The notes beneath the pieces are model-generated. The model was given only the letters and a program-made list of their open reading frames with translations. It had not been told where the DNA came from and made no database searches. Of a DNA stretch of 64,000 bases, positions 62,449 to 64,000 are shown one piece after another (the stretch's first letter is position 1; every line of letters begins with the position of its first letter). This stretch comes from Chryseobacterium sediminis (GTDB taxonomy: Bacteria; Bacteroidota; Bacteroidia; Flavobacteriales; Weeksellaceae): contig NZ_VUNZ01000003.1 of NCBI RefSeq assembly GCF_008386505.1, positions 434,001 through 498,000 of the forward strand, in the 5' to 3' direction. The position numbers and the translations under genes were made by a program.

Positions 62449-64000
62449 TTAAGCCCTGTATTCCTTGATTTTTTCCTGAATTTCATCAATAATTTTCTCA
62501 TCGTCAATTGTTGAAGGAATCTGGAAATCTTTCCCGTCAAGTAAAGTCCGGATCAGTTTTCTTAAAATCTTTCCGGATCGTGTTTTAGGTAGGCGTTTGA
62601 CAACCATGGCGTTTTTCAGAAAAGCTACTGCTCCGATTTTGTTGCGGACCATCTGAATGATATCTTTTTCAACGTCTTCCTCGGAAATAGCTGATCCATT
62701 TTTCAACACAACGGTTGCAAAAGGAACCTGTCCTTTTAAATCATCATCAATTCCTACTACAGCGCATTCTGCAACATCAGGATGTGAAGAGACAATTTCC
62801 TCCATTTCAGAAGTAGAAAGTCTGTGTCCCGCAACGTTGATTACATCATCCACTCTTCCTGTGATGAAAATATAGCCGTCTTCATCCTGTATTGCCCCGT
62901 CTCCTGAGAAATAGTATCCTTTGTACTGAGACAGGTAACTGTTTTCAAAACGTTGATAGTCTTTCCATATTCCAAGCATGGCACCGGGTGGGAGAGGAAG
63001 TTTGATTACCAGATAACCCTCGTGATGAGGATCAAGTTCCAGTCCGTTTTCATCAAAAATTTTAATGTCATATCCCGGAACAGGTTTCCCTGCAGAAGCT
63101 CTTTTGATCTGATAGTTTTCATCATGAGTAAGTAATCCAAGCATAGGCCATCCGGACTCGGTCTGCCACCAATGGTCTATAGCCGGAACTCCGATATGTT
63201 CTGCAAACCAATCCAGAGTAGCCACATCACATCTTTCACCAGCCAGAAACTGTTTTTTGAAATGGGTTAAATCATATTTTTTTACCAGTTCTCCGTTCGG
63301 ATCTTCTTTTTTGATTGCTCTGATAGCAGTAGGCGCAGTAAACATTACCGAAACCTTATATTCTGAAATAATTCTCCAAAATGTTCCTGCATCGGGAGTC
63401 ATGATAGGTTTTCCTTCAAAAATAATAGTTGCGTTTCTATTGATAAGTGGTCCGTACACCGAAAAACTGTGGCCAACTGCCCATCCAAAATCTGAAGCAG
63501 CCCAATAGGTTTCTCCCGGATCAACACCATAAACATATGTCATGGAAAATTTTAAAGCAGTTGCGTAACCTCCTGTATCACGAACAATGCCTTTTGGCTT
63601 TCCTGTAGTTCCGGATGTGTAAAGCAGATAAAGCGGATGGGTAGATTCCACAGAAATACATTCTGTAGGAGCTGATTTTTCAACCAGTTCTTCATAATCA
63701 ATCAGTCCATCAAACATTTCATCCTGATTATCTACTAATTTTCTGTTGTATACAACAATATGATCTACTTTATCCTGTGCAAGTTCAATCGCTTTTTCTA
63801 CCAGTGGGAGGTAAGGAATTCTTTTGGCAATTTCTACTCCTGCAGTGGCTGTGATTAAAACTTTGGGTTTACAGTCGTCAATTCTTACCACAAGTTCATG
63901 AGGGGCAAAACCTCCGAAAACCACATTATGAATAACCCCGATTCTTGCACATGCCAGCATCGCAAAAAGAGTCTGAGGAATCATTGGCATATAAATAACC
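62449..64000 (-). CDS. Propionyl-/acyl-CoA synthetase (PrpE-like), C-terminal part, runs off right edge
   Basis: 517 codons are visible; the frame continues into the edge (VIYMPMIPQTLFAMLACARIG), so the listed ATG at 63990 is internal. Motifs: YTSGTTGKPKGIVRDTGGY, WWQTESGWPML, GRVDDVINVAGHRLSTSEMEE and PKTRSGKILRKL with the catalytic Lys. The IVRDTGGYATAL and WWQTESGWP variants are those of PrpE propionyl-CoA synthetase and differ from the acs copy next door. It is therefore a paralogue for propionate or a related short-chain acid. Confidence 0.9.
   Translation of the reverse strand, partial: VIYMPMIPQTLFAMLACARIGVIHNVVFGGFAPHELVVRIDDCKPKVLITATAGVEIAKRIPYLPLVEKAIELAQDKVDHIVVYNRKLVDNQDEMFDGLIDYEELVEKSAPTECISVESTHPLYLLYTSGTTGKPKGIVRDTGGYATALKFSMTYVYGVDPGETYWAASDFGWAVGHSFSVYGPLINRNATIIFEGKPIMTPDAGTFWRIISEYKVSVMFTAPTAIRAIKKEDPNGELVKKYDLTHFKKQFLAGERCDVATLDWFAEHIGVPAIDHWWQTESGWPMLGLLTHDENYQIKRASAGKPVPGYDIKIFDENGLELDPHHEGYLVIKLPLPPGAMLGIWKDYQRFENSYLSQYKGYYFSGDGAIQDEDGYIFITGRVDDVINVAGHRLSTSEMEEIVSSHPDVAECAVVGIDDDLKGQVPFATVVLKNGSAISEEDVEKDIIQMVRNKIGAVAFLKNAMVVKRLPKTRSGKILRKLIRTLLDGKDFQIPSTIDDEKIIDEIQEKIKEYRA

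Overview
The window looks like a chromosomal segment of a Flavobacteriia bacterium, most likely Chryseobacterium or a close Weeksellaceae relative. The reasons are low GC, many Bacteroidota-type lipoproteins (N-terminal leader ending SC), type IX secretion (T9SS) C-terminal sorting domains, -7 promoter boxes of the TAnnTTTG type, a fused SecDF and an outer-membrane TonB-type receptor. No rRNA, tRNA, CRISPR array or intact insertion sequence was recognised.

Region 1 (about 1-41.8 kb) is mainly housekeeping. In order it holds: the start of an SGNH hydrolase (left edge), small lipoproteins, a YqhD-type alcohol dehydrogenase, PEP carboxylase, a T9SS subtilisin-like protease, a sugar-modification group (DegT aminotransferase, membrane protein, GalE, then a TagD-like cytidylyltransferase), an alpha/beta hydrolase, a TonB-type receptor, MltG, DapF, an Asn/Gly-rich lipoprotein with PnuC, an amino-acid permease, a YCF48-like secreted protein, HemN, a secreted glucose/sorbosone dehydrogenase, SecDF, two secreted proteins, a TetA-like MFS pump, an arylamine N-acetyltransferase, a TatA-PAP2-TPR operon, TrmL, RlmH, YihY, NhaA and a RelA/SpoT enzyme. 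A pair of about 250-bp intergenic elements in inverted orientation (33443-33695 and 36643-36894) flanks the tatA-to-rlmH segment.

Region 2 (about 42-60.2 kb, nearly all minus strand) is the most interesting part: an RHS/YD-repeat polymorphic-toxin-like locus. A T9SS beta-propeller-like protein, a 1172-aa YD-type protein with a DUF5977-like end and a 1189-aa RHS protein form an apparent operon. Downstream lies a chain of displaced 3' modules, each a fragment of the RHS core or C-terminal conserved region with its own variable tail, followed within a few bases by a small lipoprotein or membrane-protein gene. The four proximal modules share a 75-aa conserved C-terminal region, carry variable tails of about 60 aa, and are each coupled to a 221-226-aa lipoprotein of one family. 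A 360-363 bp block (lipoprotein 3' end, terminator hairpin, spacer, conserved region) recurs three times, which would give homologous platforms for swapping tails. The three distal modules carry RHS cores with unrelated Gly-rich tails followed by small membrane or lipoprotein genes, and two of them are decayed by frameshifts. I infer toxin/immunity pairs with a reservoir of silent orphan cassettes. The tail and lipoprotein families are not ones I can name.

Region 3 (60.4-64 kb) has acetyl-CoA synthetase and a second, propionyl-CoA-synthetase-like ligase that runs off the right edge.
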